From Pollenia angustigena (Eukaryota > Arthropoda > Insecta > Diptera > Polleniidae): a stretch of 64,000 nucleotides of DNA. Location of the stretch: assembly GCA_930367215.1 (NCBI GenBank), contig OV884056.1, positions 48,050,308-48,114,307 of the forward strand. Direction: 5' to 3'. Made by a program: the position numbers and the translations under genes. Positions 24,508 through 37,122 of this stretch are shown here, one piece after another. Below the pieces are notes generated by a model that saw nothing but the letters and a program-made list of their open reading frames with translations, had not been told where the DNA came from and made no database searches. The number at the start of each line of letters is the position of its first letter. Position 1 is the first letter of the stretch.

Positions 24508-25277
24508 TATACCCTCCACCACAATTAGTTGTGAAGAGGGTATGTTAAGTTTGTCATTCCGTGTGAAACTTTTTTATTATTCATCTCAGACCCCATCAAT
24601 TATATATATTCTGGGTCCTTGAGTAATTCTAAGTCGATTTAGCCATATCCGTCTGTCTGTCCGTCTGTTGAAAACACGCTCACTTTTGAACAGCTCAAAA
24701 GAAATGAACAAACTTGGCGCCAAATTGTATGTAGTTATCCTAAGCAGTTTGGGATTGAAATCCATTAAAATCGGTTAAGTAGGACCAGAGCTATGAGTCA
24801 AAATGTGGAACCACCACCTTAAAAAATTGATCATTTTGTTACAAAAAATAACATAAATGCTGGAACAAGGCACGGAATAAGATAAGATTTTGCAAAAATT
24901 TTTTTTATTTGACTATAAATCACGCTGTTAAAATTCGTGAAGATGCGTACATAATTTACCCTAGGACCCATAGAAACCCTACTCCCGGAAAACAGTTTAG
25001 TACACCTAAGACCATAATTAATAATGCTATCATAACAGAAATTGGTACGTTACAGTTTTAAAGGACTAGAAATGACGCTGTGTAATTTCGTGATGATCGG
25101 TCCATAATTTACCCCAGGCCCCATATAAACCCTTCTACCGGAAAACAGTTTAGTCGCCTAAAACCATAATTAATAACAAATCGTCACAGTTTAAGATAAT
25201 AATAACATCATACAGATATTACTCCTTAAACATTCGAACTGTCGGTGGAGGGTATCAAATATAGCACTCTAACTTGT
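24508..25277 (+). mobile_element. DINE/Helentron-like element
   Basis: It starts TATACCCTCCACCACAATTA with GAGGGTATG closing a small 5' hairpin, then GTCATTCCGTGTGAAAC, TCTGGGTCCTTGAG, CCGTCTGTCTGTCCGTCTG. Two ~150-bp units (AATCACGCTG, CCATAATTTACC, CGGAAAACAGTTTAG) precede the end GGAGGGTATCAAATATAGCA, CTCTAACTTG. It is a shorter sister of 33233-34310. Confidence 0.7.
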
Positions 25278-26011
25278 TTTTCAATGAAACAGTTAGTTTT
25301 ATTGTTCATTTTATAACTTGTCATTAGTCGTAATTATGGAGCTAATTTGTTATGAAGTTCCTCCAAATCAATCAAGAAAAAACTAAGCCTTTGTTAAGTT
25401 TAAGAATTTAATAACTACTGATTTTTTTAAGTACTTGCCCATGCTAAAAAAAGCAGCAATGTCCATTTGATTAAAGCAAACACAGCAATCTCCAATTTTA
25501 TAATGATAATTGCCAGCAAACCGCTATATGGATTTGTTTTAAATATATTTATCATATTCATATTAACTGAATAGTATAACAAACAATAAATAACTATGAA
25601 TATACTTTGAGCTAGAGGTTTTTACTATTTGTTACGAAAACTATAGATGTGGAGATTGCAGTCTTTGCATCTATACCCCTCATGTGTATATTATAAATTG
25701 TTAAAAAAATGTGGCAACACTACGATAAATGTTGTCAAATTCATATGGTCTGTATTGTTAGTTTAAATGTTAACTGATTTTAGATTTTCTGTCCTAAAAC
25801 ACATTTTAAGCCAAAAAGGGAGTTAAGCTTGCACTTATTTATCAGACCTAAGTATTGCTTTTATATCAAGTTGCTTGTGGGCTGCATTTTGTTTGTAATT
25901 CAAAAAATTTTTTTATTTGTGTAAGAATCAGTGCAAAGAAGCATATTCTTAGGTTTAATCAAAGCGAAATTTCAAATATGCAAATGAAAACTGCATACCA
26001 AACTTTTTGTT
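25278..26011. other. No gene recognised
   Basis: AT-rich sequence. A 76-codon ORF at 25855-26085 runs into a Helentron fragment and is not a convincing gene. Confidence 0.35.
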
Positions 26012-26200
26012 TTTATACCCTAAAGTGGCAAATGAAAGTGTATACTAAGTGCATCATTAATATTCCACTCCTTCTGGCTCCTTGAGTAATTCTAAGTTTA
26101 TTTAGTCATGTCCATCTGTCTGTCCGACTATCTGTCTGCTAAGTTCAAGCTCATTTTCGAAATACAGTGGGTTGAAACCTAGATAAACTAAGGATTAATT
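26012..26200 (+). mobile_element. Helentron 5' fragment
   Basis: TTTTTATACCC, then CTGGCTCCTTGAGTAATTCT and GTCCATCTGTCTGTCCGAC match the 5' third of the copies at 24508 and 33233. The 3' hairpin is absent. Confidence 0.5.
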
Positions 26201-26692
26201 CAGTGAAGCTCAAATTTTTTATATTTATATTTTTTTGGAATAACTATATAGATATAACAAATTAAAAACAAATTGGATGTTGTAAAATTAGTGATAGAAA
26301 ATATTTTTTTTTTTAAAAAAGTAGAGAAAAATTATATAAACGTTCATTCAAGTGGGACCAGTCACCCACTAGAACAAGAGATAAGTTAAAAACAATTCCA
26401 ACTTGCGCTTATCCAAGTAGTGGATAACTTTCCTATGAATCTAATGCGGTAGGCGTATGGCCCGTTAGACTTTGATCATGCTGGAAGGGAAATGGTGGCC
26501 ATTTTAAAAATATATATTTGTTTTAATTCATTCCAAAATATTTTACATATAAAGCTCTATTCACACTTATTAAATATTTGACGTCCTACACGTAACACGT
26601 CCTACACGTAACCACTAGTTTTTTTAAAAAAATTATTTGTTTTGCAAAACGTTTGGCTAAATCAAACACCATTTAACTGTTTCTATATAACA

Positions 26693-27484
26693 CTAGCTGG
26701 CCCGGCAAACGTTGTTTTGCCACATACCTTATTTCTTACAGATGTAACAGTTTCTGCTAGCCAAATTTTAAGGACAAATTAAGGCTATAGTTCTTTCCAG
26801 ATGTTACACTATTTGCCTGCCAAATTTCAAGAAAATTAATTGATTAGTTAAGAAGATATGGGGAGGCGAAGCTTTTACCCCTCTTGCCCTATTTAATGCC
26901 CTGTCCTCTTTCAGATGTAACAGTGTCTGCTAGCCAAATTTTATGAACAAATTAAGGCTATAGTTCTTTCCAGCTGTTACACTATTTGCCTGCCCAATTT
27001 CAAGAAAATTAATTGATTAGTTAAGAAGATAGAGGGAGGGGGAGCTTTTACCCCTCTTGCTCTATTTGACGCCCTTAATAATCTGTATCACTATTTGCCT
27101 GCGAAATTCAAAAAAATATTCCTTATTCTCTTTCAGATGTTACATTGTCTGCATGTCAAATTTTAAGAAAACCGGTTGATTAGTTTAGAAGATTGGGGCA
27201 GTTTTTGCGCCCTCTAGCGATATAAAATATACTCTACAACCTATTCTCATACCTTACAAATACACATACAAAATTTCGGTCAAGCCATTTCGGAGGAGTT
27301 CAAAATGGAGGTCATTTTGTTGATATTTGTATGGGAATATAAATACATGTTTCAGAATGAATGCCGTGTACACTAAAATGGCTAAAACTCATGAAACAAT
27401 ACACATTTGAAAATCGGTTCACGCATTTCAGAGTAAATCAATTACTAACAATTACTAAATGCAACTTATTTTTATATATATAGA
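26693..27484 (-). mobile_element. Nonautonomous Helitron, reverse orientation
   Basis: On the minus strand it starts TCTATATATATAAAAATAAG (27484 downward, host A outside) and ends CTAG at 26693 with host T outside. The GGCAAAACAACGTTTGCC palindrome lies just before the 3' end. The interior has ~180-bp tandem units (GACAAATTAAGGCTATAGTT, GCCAAATTTC, GATTAGTTAAGAAGATA). It shares sequence with 54268-55430. Confidence 0.75.
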
Positions 27485-27485
27485 T

Positions 27486-28842
27486 TATATAGTTGTTTTT
27501 TTTAACAAAGAAACTTTAATTAATCAATTGAAATTGTTAAAAATAAAGCTAAAATTTGAACAAATTACTGGTCACGCCATTTTAAGATTTTTTTGTCAAA
27601 TATATTTATTTATTAAACAATTTAATTGAATAAGGCAAAATTATTTACTCAATAGTTCTTCGATTACCAGAAATTATCCCCAATAACACCGTGGCTTTCT
27701 TGTAAACCTCAATGCAGACCACCTAACCCACCTAGTTGGCATTTCAATGGATCGCTGTAGATTCCTTCATTAATAAGAAAGAATGTTGAAAAGACAAGTG
27801 TACTGACGTTTGGCAGGAGCCAAATTAATTCATTAGCATCGGTCATTGGTTACTGGTTACTGGAGTTATCAAAAAAAAAAAAAAAAAATAAAACGGAAAC
27901 AGACGAAATTCTACTTTCTCTGCCATATTATGATAATGGACTTTGTAAGACCAGTATAGTACGGTTATATGTTTTATGTAAACTAGCCTAAGGTCAACTT
28001 TTCTTTTCAGCATGTTACTTAATCATGGTGTAATCTAGCTCTTATACTGTTTGTAGGCTCATCTTATTACAAGGGAACCGGTGTAAGGAATAAAGTGAGT
28101 TTGCTCGTGTAAGCTCCCCATTGAAACTAATCTAACCTCTAATGCAAATACTTATTATTGAAGCACAAAATTGCCCTGTCTTAAATGCATAACATCATAT
28201 TTTGAAATTCATGTGGCAACAGATGCTGCCAAAGTCTCCTCACTTAGGCAAGTTTAAAATATTCACAATAATTTTTTTTTGGAAGTTCTATTTTTATGAA
28301 TATAAAATATTCATTGATGAAAGCACTCACGGTTGCATTACGAATTCAAGGAATTGAAAAATTTTTGTTGCAGTTAATCGAGACATTTCATTAAAGAATA
28401 TTTTGAAGTTTTAAATATAAATATTAACCAGAAAAAAATATGTTCTTAGGTATACTTGAAGCTGAACTACAAATAAGAACTAAATTGAGACAGAAGCGAA
28501 GAAATTAAAAAAAAAAAGATTAAAAAAGCCAATTATTTTAGACAGCCCCCATAAAATGATTCCATTAAAACAGATTTGAAAATTATTTTACGTAATCACA
28601 TAATAAATGCGTATTATTTCGTTGGTCCTTAACAAGAGTCGTGATGTCAGTGGAATTAATTGAAATCACAAGATTGCATTCAATTATTTCTTAAAAAAAT
28701 CAAAATGATTGCAATGACAAAATATTAAAATTTTGATCTCCGTTTGTATGATTCTTGCGAGATGTCTTTCAGGAAGATTTTCTTTGCGGAGGTATTTTTT
28801 TTCTTTTGAAAATATACTTTCGGGAATCACGGGATGTTTATG
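27486..28842. other. No gene or element recognised
   Basis: AT-rich sequence with a GGTTACT direct duplication near 27850 followed by an A run. No ORF of interest. Confidence 0.35.
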
Positions 28843-29693
28843 CACAGAAAAAAATTATTTTTCCAATTCAAACCAAAAATTTGTAGAATCAAAATTTTTT
28901 TTTGTCTGAAATCGGTCCTACAAACAAATTCGCATATTCAAATAATTTATTTGCATTTTGTTTATTGAAAAAAAACAATGAATTTTTTCAAACAAATAAT
29001 TTAACTGAATCAAACAAAAAGTTTTCTGAAATTCATATAAATTTCAAACAAATAATTTTACAGAATCAAAAAAAAAAATTTTTGCACAATCAATGATGCG
29101 CACACAAGCAAGCATTGTAGAAGAATATGAAGCCAGAGCAGAGCGGCCAGCTGGCTTTGAGACACATTTATTTGTTTTTCTTCATCACTCACTGTTGCTG
29201 TATCCTTTCCTTTGCTAAAGAAGAAGAAATGTAACCAAAAACGGCGGCAGACCGACTCGATATGTTTTTCGTCATCATTTTATTTTTGTGTTTGATGTAT
29301 TTAAGTAAACAGTTTTAAAAAATTGAATACGGGATTTTGTTTTTCATTATTTTCTACCAACTTTAAAACCAACCTAAAATTTATTTTGTTTCTTATAATG
29401 TTGTTGTTTAAAAAGAGTGAAACGTTTTTTTACCTGTTATTGTTTTTGGTTTTTTTTTTACTACAAACCTCGTCACGCTATTTTATCATCTCTCTTATTG
29501 TTGTACTTTTTCAAAGAGTCCAAAAATAGACTGTGTGTGTTTTTTGTTGTTGTTCTTATATTTCACATAAAGAAGTGTTGCTTACGATCAAATAAAAAAA
29601 TGCAAAAAGACGAAAACATTAAAAAGCGTTAAATATTTCATACAAAATTATGAAAACTTGAAACCAATAACGCGTATATTATATTTTTTAATA

Positions 29694-30616
29694 AAGGGTG
29701 ATTTTTTAGCTATTATCTTTTGGGCAACACTGGTTTAAACAGCTGACGCACGTTTCGTGTTTTGTTTCACTGTCAAACATCTTCAGTTTGGTCTATAATT
29801 TAACCATGAATCGTCTAACAAACGAACAACGCTTGCAAATTATCGAATTTTATTATCAAAATCCGTGCTCTGTTAAGAAAGTTCATTGCGCGCTTCTTCC
29901 ATTTTAGGGTCAGCTTAATCGACCCACTGAAACGGCTATTCGGTACGTTAATAAGCAGAATTGTCGATTTTGGAGTGAAGATCAGCCAGCATTGCAAGAG
30001 CTACCAATGCATCCAGAAAAAGTCACAGTTTTTGGGCGGTTTATGGACTAGTGGCATCATTGGACCGTACTTCTTCAAAGATGATGCGAATCGTAACGTA
30101 ACTGAGAATGGTGAGCGCTACCATGAGATGATATCAAACTTTTTTTTGCCCAAAATGCAAGAGCCTGACTTGCATGACATGTGGTTTCAACAAGACGGTG
30201 CCACATTCCACACAGCACGCTAAACAATAGACTTATTGAGAGGCGAGGCCGGTGAACATTTTATTTCACATTCGAGACCTGTCAATTGGCCGCCTAGAGT
30301 GTGCGACTTACGCCTTGAGACCAATTTTTGTGGGGCTATGTTAAAGCTCATGTCGATACACACATGCCCGCTTCAATTGACGCATTGAAAGAACAACATT
30401 GAAGCATTTATTCATGAGATACCGGCCTAAATGTTGGAAGGAGTATGCCAAAATTGGACTAAGCGGATGGACCATTTGAGGCGCAGTCACGGTCAACATT
30501 TGCATGAAATAATCTTCAAACAATAAATTATATGGCCCGTACTATCGATTCAAATAAAGATTTCATGCATTTTTCTGAATTCCTATACTTTCCTATAGCT
30601 CTTAAAAATCACCCTT
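29694..30616 (+). mobile_element. rosa-like mariner, internally deleted
   Basis: Termini AAGGGTGATTTTTTAGCTAT and its inverse ...AAAAATCACCCTT lie between TA dinucleotides (29692-29693 and 30617-30618). At 923 bp it is ~0.4 kb short of a full mariner. It shares its 5' leader with the copy at 41398-42850. Confidence 0.85.
29806..30526 (+). pseudogene. Mariner transposase remnant
   Basis: It starts MNRLTNEQRLQIIEFYYQN (HTH region), then after a stop GQLNRPTETAIRYV jumps directly to KQNCRFWSEDQPAL. The middle of the protein, including the first catalytic Asp, is deleted. EKVTV, IIGPYFFKDDANRNVT, MWFQQDGAT with the second Asp and VNWPP follow in several frames. The C terminus is HLHEIIFK. Stops and frameshifts make it inactive. 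Confidence 0.85.
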
Positions 30617-31119
30617 TAGTTGTCCACATTTTTGTTAATTAAATAAAAATCAAACAAAAATATTAATTGTATCAGTAAAAAAAATTTGTAGATATTAAAA
30701 AAAAATTTCAAACAAGCGTTTGTTGGAAAATAATTTGGCAATAATTTTTTCTGTGTGGTTTGCTATACAAAGTCTTGGTTAGGGAAATCCTGAAAATCCC
30801 TCTAAATGGCGAATTTTTTAACTATAATGGGAAAGATCGACCTAAGGGAGAATCTTCCCTAGGTGATGTCACTACTGAACAGAACAAGTTGGCATATTTC
30901 CAAAACCACAGCGGGCGATTATTTTGATTCGAATAGTTTGTCATCTAAAAAGGGAACGTAATATTTTAAAATGAATGAAAATAAATGCAAAAGGTTACAA
31001 CATGCAATTAAGTTTTGAGGTATTTAATCAGTAAGAAATCTAAAAAAATATTTTTTTTTTTTAGAAAAGAAAATTTTCTAGGAAATACATTTTAATCGAT
31101 TACCTGACATAAATTGTTA

Positions 31120-31270
31120 TGCTGGGTACAGACAGTGCAACCTACATGCAATCTGCTTCAATGCAACCTCAAAATATCAAAGCGTTTTGATGTTGATGCA
31201 ATCTGGAATGAATGAAAACTAATTTAGTTCACAAGATTGCGTAAATGCGTTGCATAGTGTGTACCCAGCA
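31120..31270. mobile_element. PIF/Harbinger-like hairpin MITE, 151 bp, TTA TSD
   Basis: TGCTGGGTACA at 31120 is inverted as TGTACCCAGCA ending 31270, and TTA lies on each side (31117-31119 and 31271-31273). A 3-bp TTA duplication is the PIF/Harbinger signature. The core contains ATGCAA/TTGCAT words. Confidence 0.6.
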
Positions 31271-31589
31271 TTATAGTTATTAGTTATTCTGAATTGATCA
31301 TTTCAATGAATCGATTAAAAAATACCCCAAAAAATTCCAAGATTAATCGAACAATGATAAATCGAGTGTATACTCGAATGTACACAGCTTAAAGAAGTGT
31401 TGCATGCTAATAGAAATACAGTATCGCTTTTGGGTAAAGAAAGTCGCCAATTTCTCTGTTTTATTTAAAAAACCTGCCGTTTTCTTTACATTTTTTGATA
31501 TTAACAACATTTTCTGGAGTAATATTGTTGAAATTAGTAAACTTCAAATGCACTGGATTAAACTTTTTAATTAAAATTTATTTTGTTTT

Positions 31590-31732
31590 TATACCCACAC
31601 CACAATAGTGGAGAGGGTATTATGCATTTGTGCTGATGTGTGTAACGCCTTAAAATATTGGTCCTAGACCCACCTTAAAGTATACCGATCGTCTTAGAAT
31701 CACATTCTGAGTCGAACTTACGATGTCCGTCC

Positions 31733-31769
<37 letters not shown>

Positions 31770-32314
31770 TCCATGTAACCTTGTGCGCAAAGTACAGGTC
31801 GCAATTTCGGAGATAATTTGATGAAATTTGGGTCATAGGTTCTTACGCACAAGGATCAAGCCTATTGAAAATGGGCCGAATCGTAGGACCACGAGGGAAG
31901 ATAGGGGGAAATTTCTTCCTCTCAAAAACTATCAAACCGATTTGAATGAAATTTAAAACATAGATAGAACCATATCTATATCGACACAAAAAGTATGCAT
32001 TTTTTAAAAAATAGGACCACAAGGGGAAATAGGGGTAATTTCTGCCTATCAAACCGATTTTAATGATATTTAAAACATAGATAGATCCATATCTATATGG
32101 ACACATTAGCTATACAGTTTGTCAAAAAAAGGACCACAAGGGGTGTTAGGGGGCAATTTCTGCCTCTCACAAACTTTCAAACCGATTTTCATGAAGTTTA
32201 TAAACATAGATAAATCTATATTTTTATGGACACATAAGCATGATGTGTTTTTAAATACTGTGGTGTAGGGTATCATATGGTCGGGCTTGATCGACTATAC
32301 TTTCTTACTTGTTT
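31590..32314 (+). mobile_element. DINE/Helentron-like element, near complete
   Basis: It starts TATACCCACACCACAATAGT with GAGAGGGTAT closing the 5' hairpin, followed by CTTAGAATCAC and GTCCGTCCGGCTGG. A (GGCT)n run lies near 31733-31769, then three ~110-bp units. The end GGTCGGGCTTGATCGACTAT, CTTTCTTACTTGTTT matches 13891-14555. ORFs on the minus strand are repeat translations. Confidence 0.7.
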
Positions 32315-33145
32315 ATATATGGTTTAATTAAAAAAAAAAAAAAAAAAATTGGCAAGAATTTTTTCTGGGCTGATAATGTTGATTTAAAAAATTAGCAAAA
32401 AAAAAAAAAATAAAAGACTTTGTAAAAAGAATAAACTTTATTGCATTTAAAATATGCAAAATAATGTTCTTTAATGTTTAACAAATTTCTGTCTACAAAA
32501 TTTTTGTATGCATTAAAGAAATTTCAACTTTGCATACTTTGCTCTTAATATCAAATATTAAAAGTTTTTTGCATACAATTTAAAAATTTCAAATATAATG
32601 CTTAAGCATTGAGGGATATTTTGCGTGCTAGAAAAATAAAAAATTTTCCTGTATTAAATTCATGTTTCTTTAAATTGTTTGAAAGAAGTAAAACCAGGGA
32701 TCGTAACGGTTATTACCTTTTTTTGCTTAGTTTTATTTTTTGCTTAAAAAAAAAAATTAAATTTTTAATGTAATTTTTTTTTGCTTTCAAAGAAATATTA
32801 TTTTTTTCGCTAAAATTAATATAAACTGATTTAAAGGCGAATTTATTCCCAGAGTTCTGTAGTGAAAAAGTGTGTTGTAAAAAGGATTGGCAGGATTTCC
32901 ATGTAGTGAACAAAGGTAGTGTTGGGGGATCGCCATGTAGTGTAAAATGTTTCGGGTAAACTTTTGCTTATTGTTAAGGCGAGCAACGCAGAGCCGCAGT
33001 TTGTAAGAAAAATAAAAAAAAACTTTTACAGTTAAAGAGCCGTTTTACAGTAATGATTCATTTGTTTTTCTAATTATAAAACTCTTATATACTAATTTTA
33101 CAACTGTTATATTAAAACTATGAAATTTGTCATACTGATAGTCTA
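32315..33145. other. AT-rich, no gene recognised
   Basis: Poly-A/T runs and no motif; short ORFs are low complexity. Confidence 0.35.
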
Positions 33146-33232
33146 CACAGAGAGAAAAAACATGGTTGAAGTATGGTTAAAAATATTATATTATGTTCTC
33201 CGCAACAGCCTCAAGCAAACTTTTGTTGTTTT

Positions 33233-34310
33233 TATACCCTCCACCACAATTAGTTGTGAAGAGGGTATATTAAGTTTGTCATTCCGTGTGAAACTTTTTT
33301 ATTATTCATCTCAGACCCCATAAAGTATATATATTCTGGGTCCTTGAGTAATTCTAAGTCGATTTAGCCATGTCCGTCTGTCCGTCTGTTGAAAACACGC
33401 TCACTTTCGAACAACTCAAAAGAAATGAACAAACTTGGTGCCAAATTGCTTATAGTTATCCTAAGCAGTTTGGGATTGAAATCCAGCAGAATTGCTTCAG
33501 TAGGACCAGAGCTATGAATCAAAATGTGGAACAACCATCTAAAAAAATTGATAATTTTGTTACAAAAAATAACATAAATGCTGGAACAAGGCACGAAATG
33601 AGATAAGATTTTGCAAAAATTTCTTTTATTTGACTGGAAATCACGCTGTGAAATTTCGTGAAGATCCGTCCATAATTTCCCCTAAGCCCCATATAAACAC
33701 TACTCCCGGAAAACAGTTTAGTACGCCTAAAACCGCAAAAAATAACGCTAGCGTAACAAAATTTGGTACGTCACAGTTTTTTAGGACTAGAAATAAGACT
33801 GTGAAATTTTGTGACGATCAGTCCATAATTTACCTTAGGCCCCATATAAACCCTACTACCGGAAAACAGTTTTGTACGCCTAAAACCGTAAAAAATAATG
33901 CAATCATAACAAATTTTGGCTCGTCACAGTTTTATAGGACTATAAATGACACTGTGAAATTTCGTGAAGATCGGTAGATAATTTACCCTAGGCTTCATAG
34001 AAACCCTATTCCCAGAAAACAGTTTAGTACCCTCAAAACCATAATAAATAATGCTAGCATAACAGAAATTGGTACGTCATAGTTTTAAAGGACTAGAAAT
34101 GACGCTGTGAAATTTCGTGATGATCGGTCCATAATTTACCCTAGGCCCCATATAAACCCTACTACCGGAAAACAGTTTAGTCGCCTTAAACCACAATTAA
34201 TAACAAATCGTCACAGTTTAAGATAATAATTACATCATACAGATAGTACTCCTTAAACATTCGAACTGTCGGTGGAAGGTATCAAAGATTCGGCACAGCC
34301 GAATATAGCA
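33233..34310 (+). mobile_element. DINE/Helentron-like element with ~150-bp tandem units
   Basis: TATACCCTCCACCACAATTA opens it. The repeated unit (GTGAAATTTCGTGAAGATC, CCATAATTTACC, CCCATATAAACCCTACT, CGGAAAACAGTTTAGTACG) occurs about four times at 33630-34200, against two in the copy at 24508. It ends GGTATCAAAGATTCGGCACA, GCCGAATATAGCA, a strong terminal hairpin. The 115-codon ORF at 33630-33977 is a translation of the units. Confidence 0.75.
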
Positions 34311-34797
34311 TTTTATTAATTTAACAATAAAATGATTACCTCCCTTAAAACTTCCAATATGGTTGGTTTCAACAATATAATGTTTAAACAAATTTAAACT
34401 ACAATTATAGGGTTTGTAATTTATTACAATAAAATTTTTGTTTTTAACAATAATATAATAAAAATAACCATTTAATGTTTAAATTGTTTTCGTATAAAAT
34501 GTTATGATTAAAAAGCAACAATAGAACTTGTTCAACGATTTCGATTTTTTCCAATCATTGTGCGCATATTATAAACTTTATTGTTTAGAGAATTTAATAA
34601 AAAAACTGCATTTAAAAAAATCGCGACTACAAGACTATAATTTTTATTAAGTTTTTTTCCGTCTCCTGTAAAGAAAGAAAAACGTTACTTAGGGCTTTTC
34701 TATATTAAAGTAACGATATGCAAAAAATGTGAAAAAAATATCCATAAAATATTAACTTATACTATTGTAGTAAATATAGACAATATAATGATCAGTA

Positions 34798-35590
34798 ATG
34801 AATAAAATTACTAATAAAATAGTAAATTCTAACCATATTATAACTACTTTTGACCAAACTATGGTAAATTTTAACCATATCATAATTAAATTCGACCAAA
34901 TAATATTTACTTTTGACAAAATTATGATTAGTTTTAACCAAATTATGCAAAAGTTTAAGCAATTTATGTTCATATTAAACAAAAAAATTATTAATTTTAA
35001 CCAAGTTATGTCCATATTTAAACATAATATGGTTACTTTAGAACAAACCGTGGGTTACTTTAACCAAATTAGGATTACTTTTAACCAAATTATGGTTAAT
35101 TTCAACCAAGTTATGTTCATAGTTAACCATAATATGGTAATGTTGACAAAATTATGATTACTTTTAACCAAATTATGGTTAGTTTTAACCAAATTATATT
35201 TATATATTTAACCATAACATGGTTAATTGTTGCCAAGTTATTTTCATATTTAACCATTATATGATCAGTTTAGACCAAATCTTAGGCGACTTTGACAAAA
35301 TAATGATTACTTTTGACCACATTATGGTTTATTTCGACCAAACTATGTTCACATAAAACCATAATATGGTTAATTAAGACAAAACCATAGGTAATTTTAA
35401 CCAAACTTTGGTTGGTTTTTAACAAATCATGTTCAAATTTAACCAAAATATGGTTAGTATAGACAAAATAATGGCAAATTTTAACCATATTATGGTTAAA
35501 CTTAACTATAATATGGTTACTTATAAACATTAGCATTGTTAATATTCAACCATAGTATGTTGCTCTTAGAAAGTGGTTTCCTCCAACCAT
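34798..35590. repeat. 21-bp minisatellite, ~35 units
   Basis: Units approximate ACCAAATTATGGTTAATTTTA with steady 21-bp spacing, so the plus strand stays open at 34798-35157 and encodes a heptad-like FNQIM peptide. The ORF is a by-product of a repeat length divisible by three; I do not call a gene. Confidence 0.8.
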
Positions 35591-35606
35591 ATTTTTTTTC
35601 TACGTG

Positions 35607-36381
35607 TGAAAACAAGACATATCACTTAACTGGTGATTAAAGGCCCAACCATAACATGCATAGCCGTGCTTAGCCTACTGTCAAAAATTACCAAGAAGTC
35701 TATCAAATGTATTTAAAAAAACAACAACAAAATCAAAAACATTTGATTCCGTAGGGAATGTGCGATCAGTTTCGCAACAAAAAGTTTCCGTAAGTTCAAT
35801 ATGGTTTGTTTTATATAATTTACATGTATTCGCACATTTGCTTAATCCAACTTAAACACATTATGGTTAGGCCTTAAGTGTTAAGGTGTATTTACTTCTG
35901 GGGAAAGGTAATTGACACAGGCTAGATTTAGTGCGGGCTGATGCTATCTGCTGATATTTCTTTATGAAGGCATAAAGGAGATCTATGATATGAATTTGGT
36001 TCACTTGAGACAGGCATTATTTTAGCCGAAATCGAATGTGTCCCTAAAGGTTATTTCAGTGACCTGTCACAAAGTGTCAAAAAGGAGCCAGTTAACCCCC
36101 TCCTAGAACATCTCCATGTTAAAGTGACAAGTCCCCTTCATATTAAGTGTTAGAACTGTTACCGGTCTCTTCCACTTTAGAACTGTCACGTGACAAGTTT
36201 GGTGTTAGTTCCTTTTCCCTAGGGAGTATGCAGGTACCCAGTGTTGTGTGGAATTTTGTGTTAGTAATGCACAGTGGTAGACATATACATTACAATCGAC
36301 GCAAAATTTTTTATTTGTTAAATTAAATTAAGATTTTTATATTTTATTCAATTTAAAAATTATTTTTTTTCCAAGAGAAAC
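35607..36381. other. Unassigned, less AT-rich segment
   Basis: About 35870-36290 has near-balanced composition with several GTGTTA and TGTCAC words but no ORF, LTR ends or inverted pair that I can support. Confidence 0.3.
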
Positions 36382-36385
36382 ATTT

Positions 36386-37118
36386 CGTCGGCTCAGAATT
36401 GGTTTGAACTAACGACCATTTTTAAAAAAAATTGAGTTGGGTATGGGGTATATATATTTTGAATACCCCCTTTTTGAATCCAAAATCTATTTCGCGAAAT
36501 TGTTTGTGGTTTCTGAGATATGTTTTGATGTCAAATATTAAAGATAATTAAAAAATACCAGTTGTAGAACCAAAAAGCTAAAGAAAGATATTAAATTTCT
36601 CGTGTTTCCCATTTTGGTATTATTTTCTCCCCCCATTATAGTTTCAAAAATTACAAACTGTTTTGTAAAAAATTACCAAAAATAGTTTCGATTTTCACCC
36701 CTTAAACGTTCGAATTTCGAAAATGTACCAAACTTGTATTCGTATTTTTGTGATAAGTTTCGAATGTGGTATAAACTTTATTTCTAGGTTTATTGGATCA
36801 AAAGATAGATGGGCTGATAAAAACGTACCAAAATTCAGGTTTTACCCGTTTCGAAAAAGTACCACACACCTCTCCACTTATTTTTCAAAAGAACAACGAT
36901 ATGTATTACAGTTTTTTTGTATCTCTTTTAGTTTTGGAGATAAAAGGTTTCCGAATTTACCCTTTTTTACCACCTAAACATTCCATTTTTTAAAAATATA
37001 TACTGGAAGCAGTGGTAAAAATATTAAAAAAATTCTATCGGATACATTTGGAGAAATCTTCATGCAAATCTTCTTTGTCGTTTTTCTCCACTTGCGACAA
37101 ACCAATTCTGAGCTGACG
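36386..37118. mobile_element. Sola-like nonautonomous element, 4-bp TSD ATTT
   Basis: CGTCGGCTCAGAATTGGTTT opens it and AAACCAATTCTGAGCTGACG closes it. ATTT stands outside both ends (36382-36385 and 37119-37122). Both subterminal regions match those of the larger element 55781-57464 (ACGACCATTTTTAAAAAAAA, ATTTCGCGAAA; GAAGCAGTGGTAAAAATAT, GAGAAATCTTCATG). It has no transposase and is probably an internal deletion derivative. Confidence 0.7.
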
Positions 37119-37122
37119 ATTT

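Larger units (their letters stand above)
28843..30755. mobile_element. CACAGAAAAAA TIR element hosting a mariner
   Basis: CACAGAAAAAAATTATTTTTCC at the left is mirrored by TAATTTTTTCTGTG at the right. Short direct repeats (TTTCAAACAAATAATTT, GAATCAAA) lie near 28990-29075. The termini resemble those of 13789-15730 and 33146-35606. A mariner (29694-30616) is inserted in it. No own transposase was seen. Confidence 0.5.
33146..35606. mobile_element. TIR element with 21-bp minisatellite, copy 2
   Basis: CACAGAGAGAAAAAACATGG at the left is answered by CCAACCATATTTTTTTTCTA, CGTG ending 35606. A Helentron (33233-34310) is inserted near the left end. The right third is a 21-bp tandem array. Layout and termini match copy 1 at 13789-15730. 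No transposase was found. Confidence 0.65.

Noticed and set aside
31733..31769. (GGCT)n as a regulatory site
   Set aside because: The same shorter run occurs in the sister Helentron at 14001; it is a microsatellite inside the element.
33630..33977. 115-codon ORF in the Helentron
   Set aside because: Translation of ~150-bp noncoding tandem units; no start or domain.
34798..35157. 119-codon ORF with heptad-like FNQIM repeats
   Set aside because: A 21-bp tandem DNA repeat keeps the frame open; the array continues past the ORF and the opposite strand is open as well.
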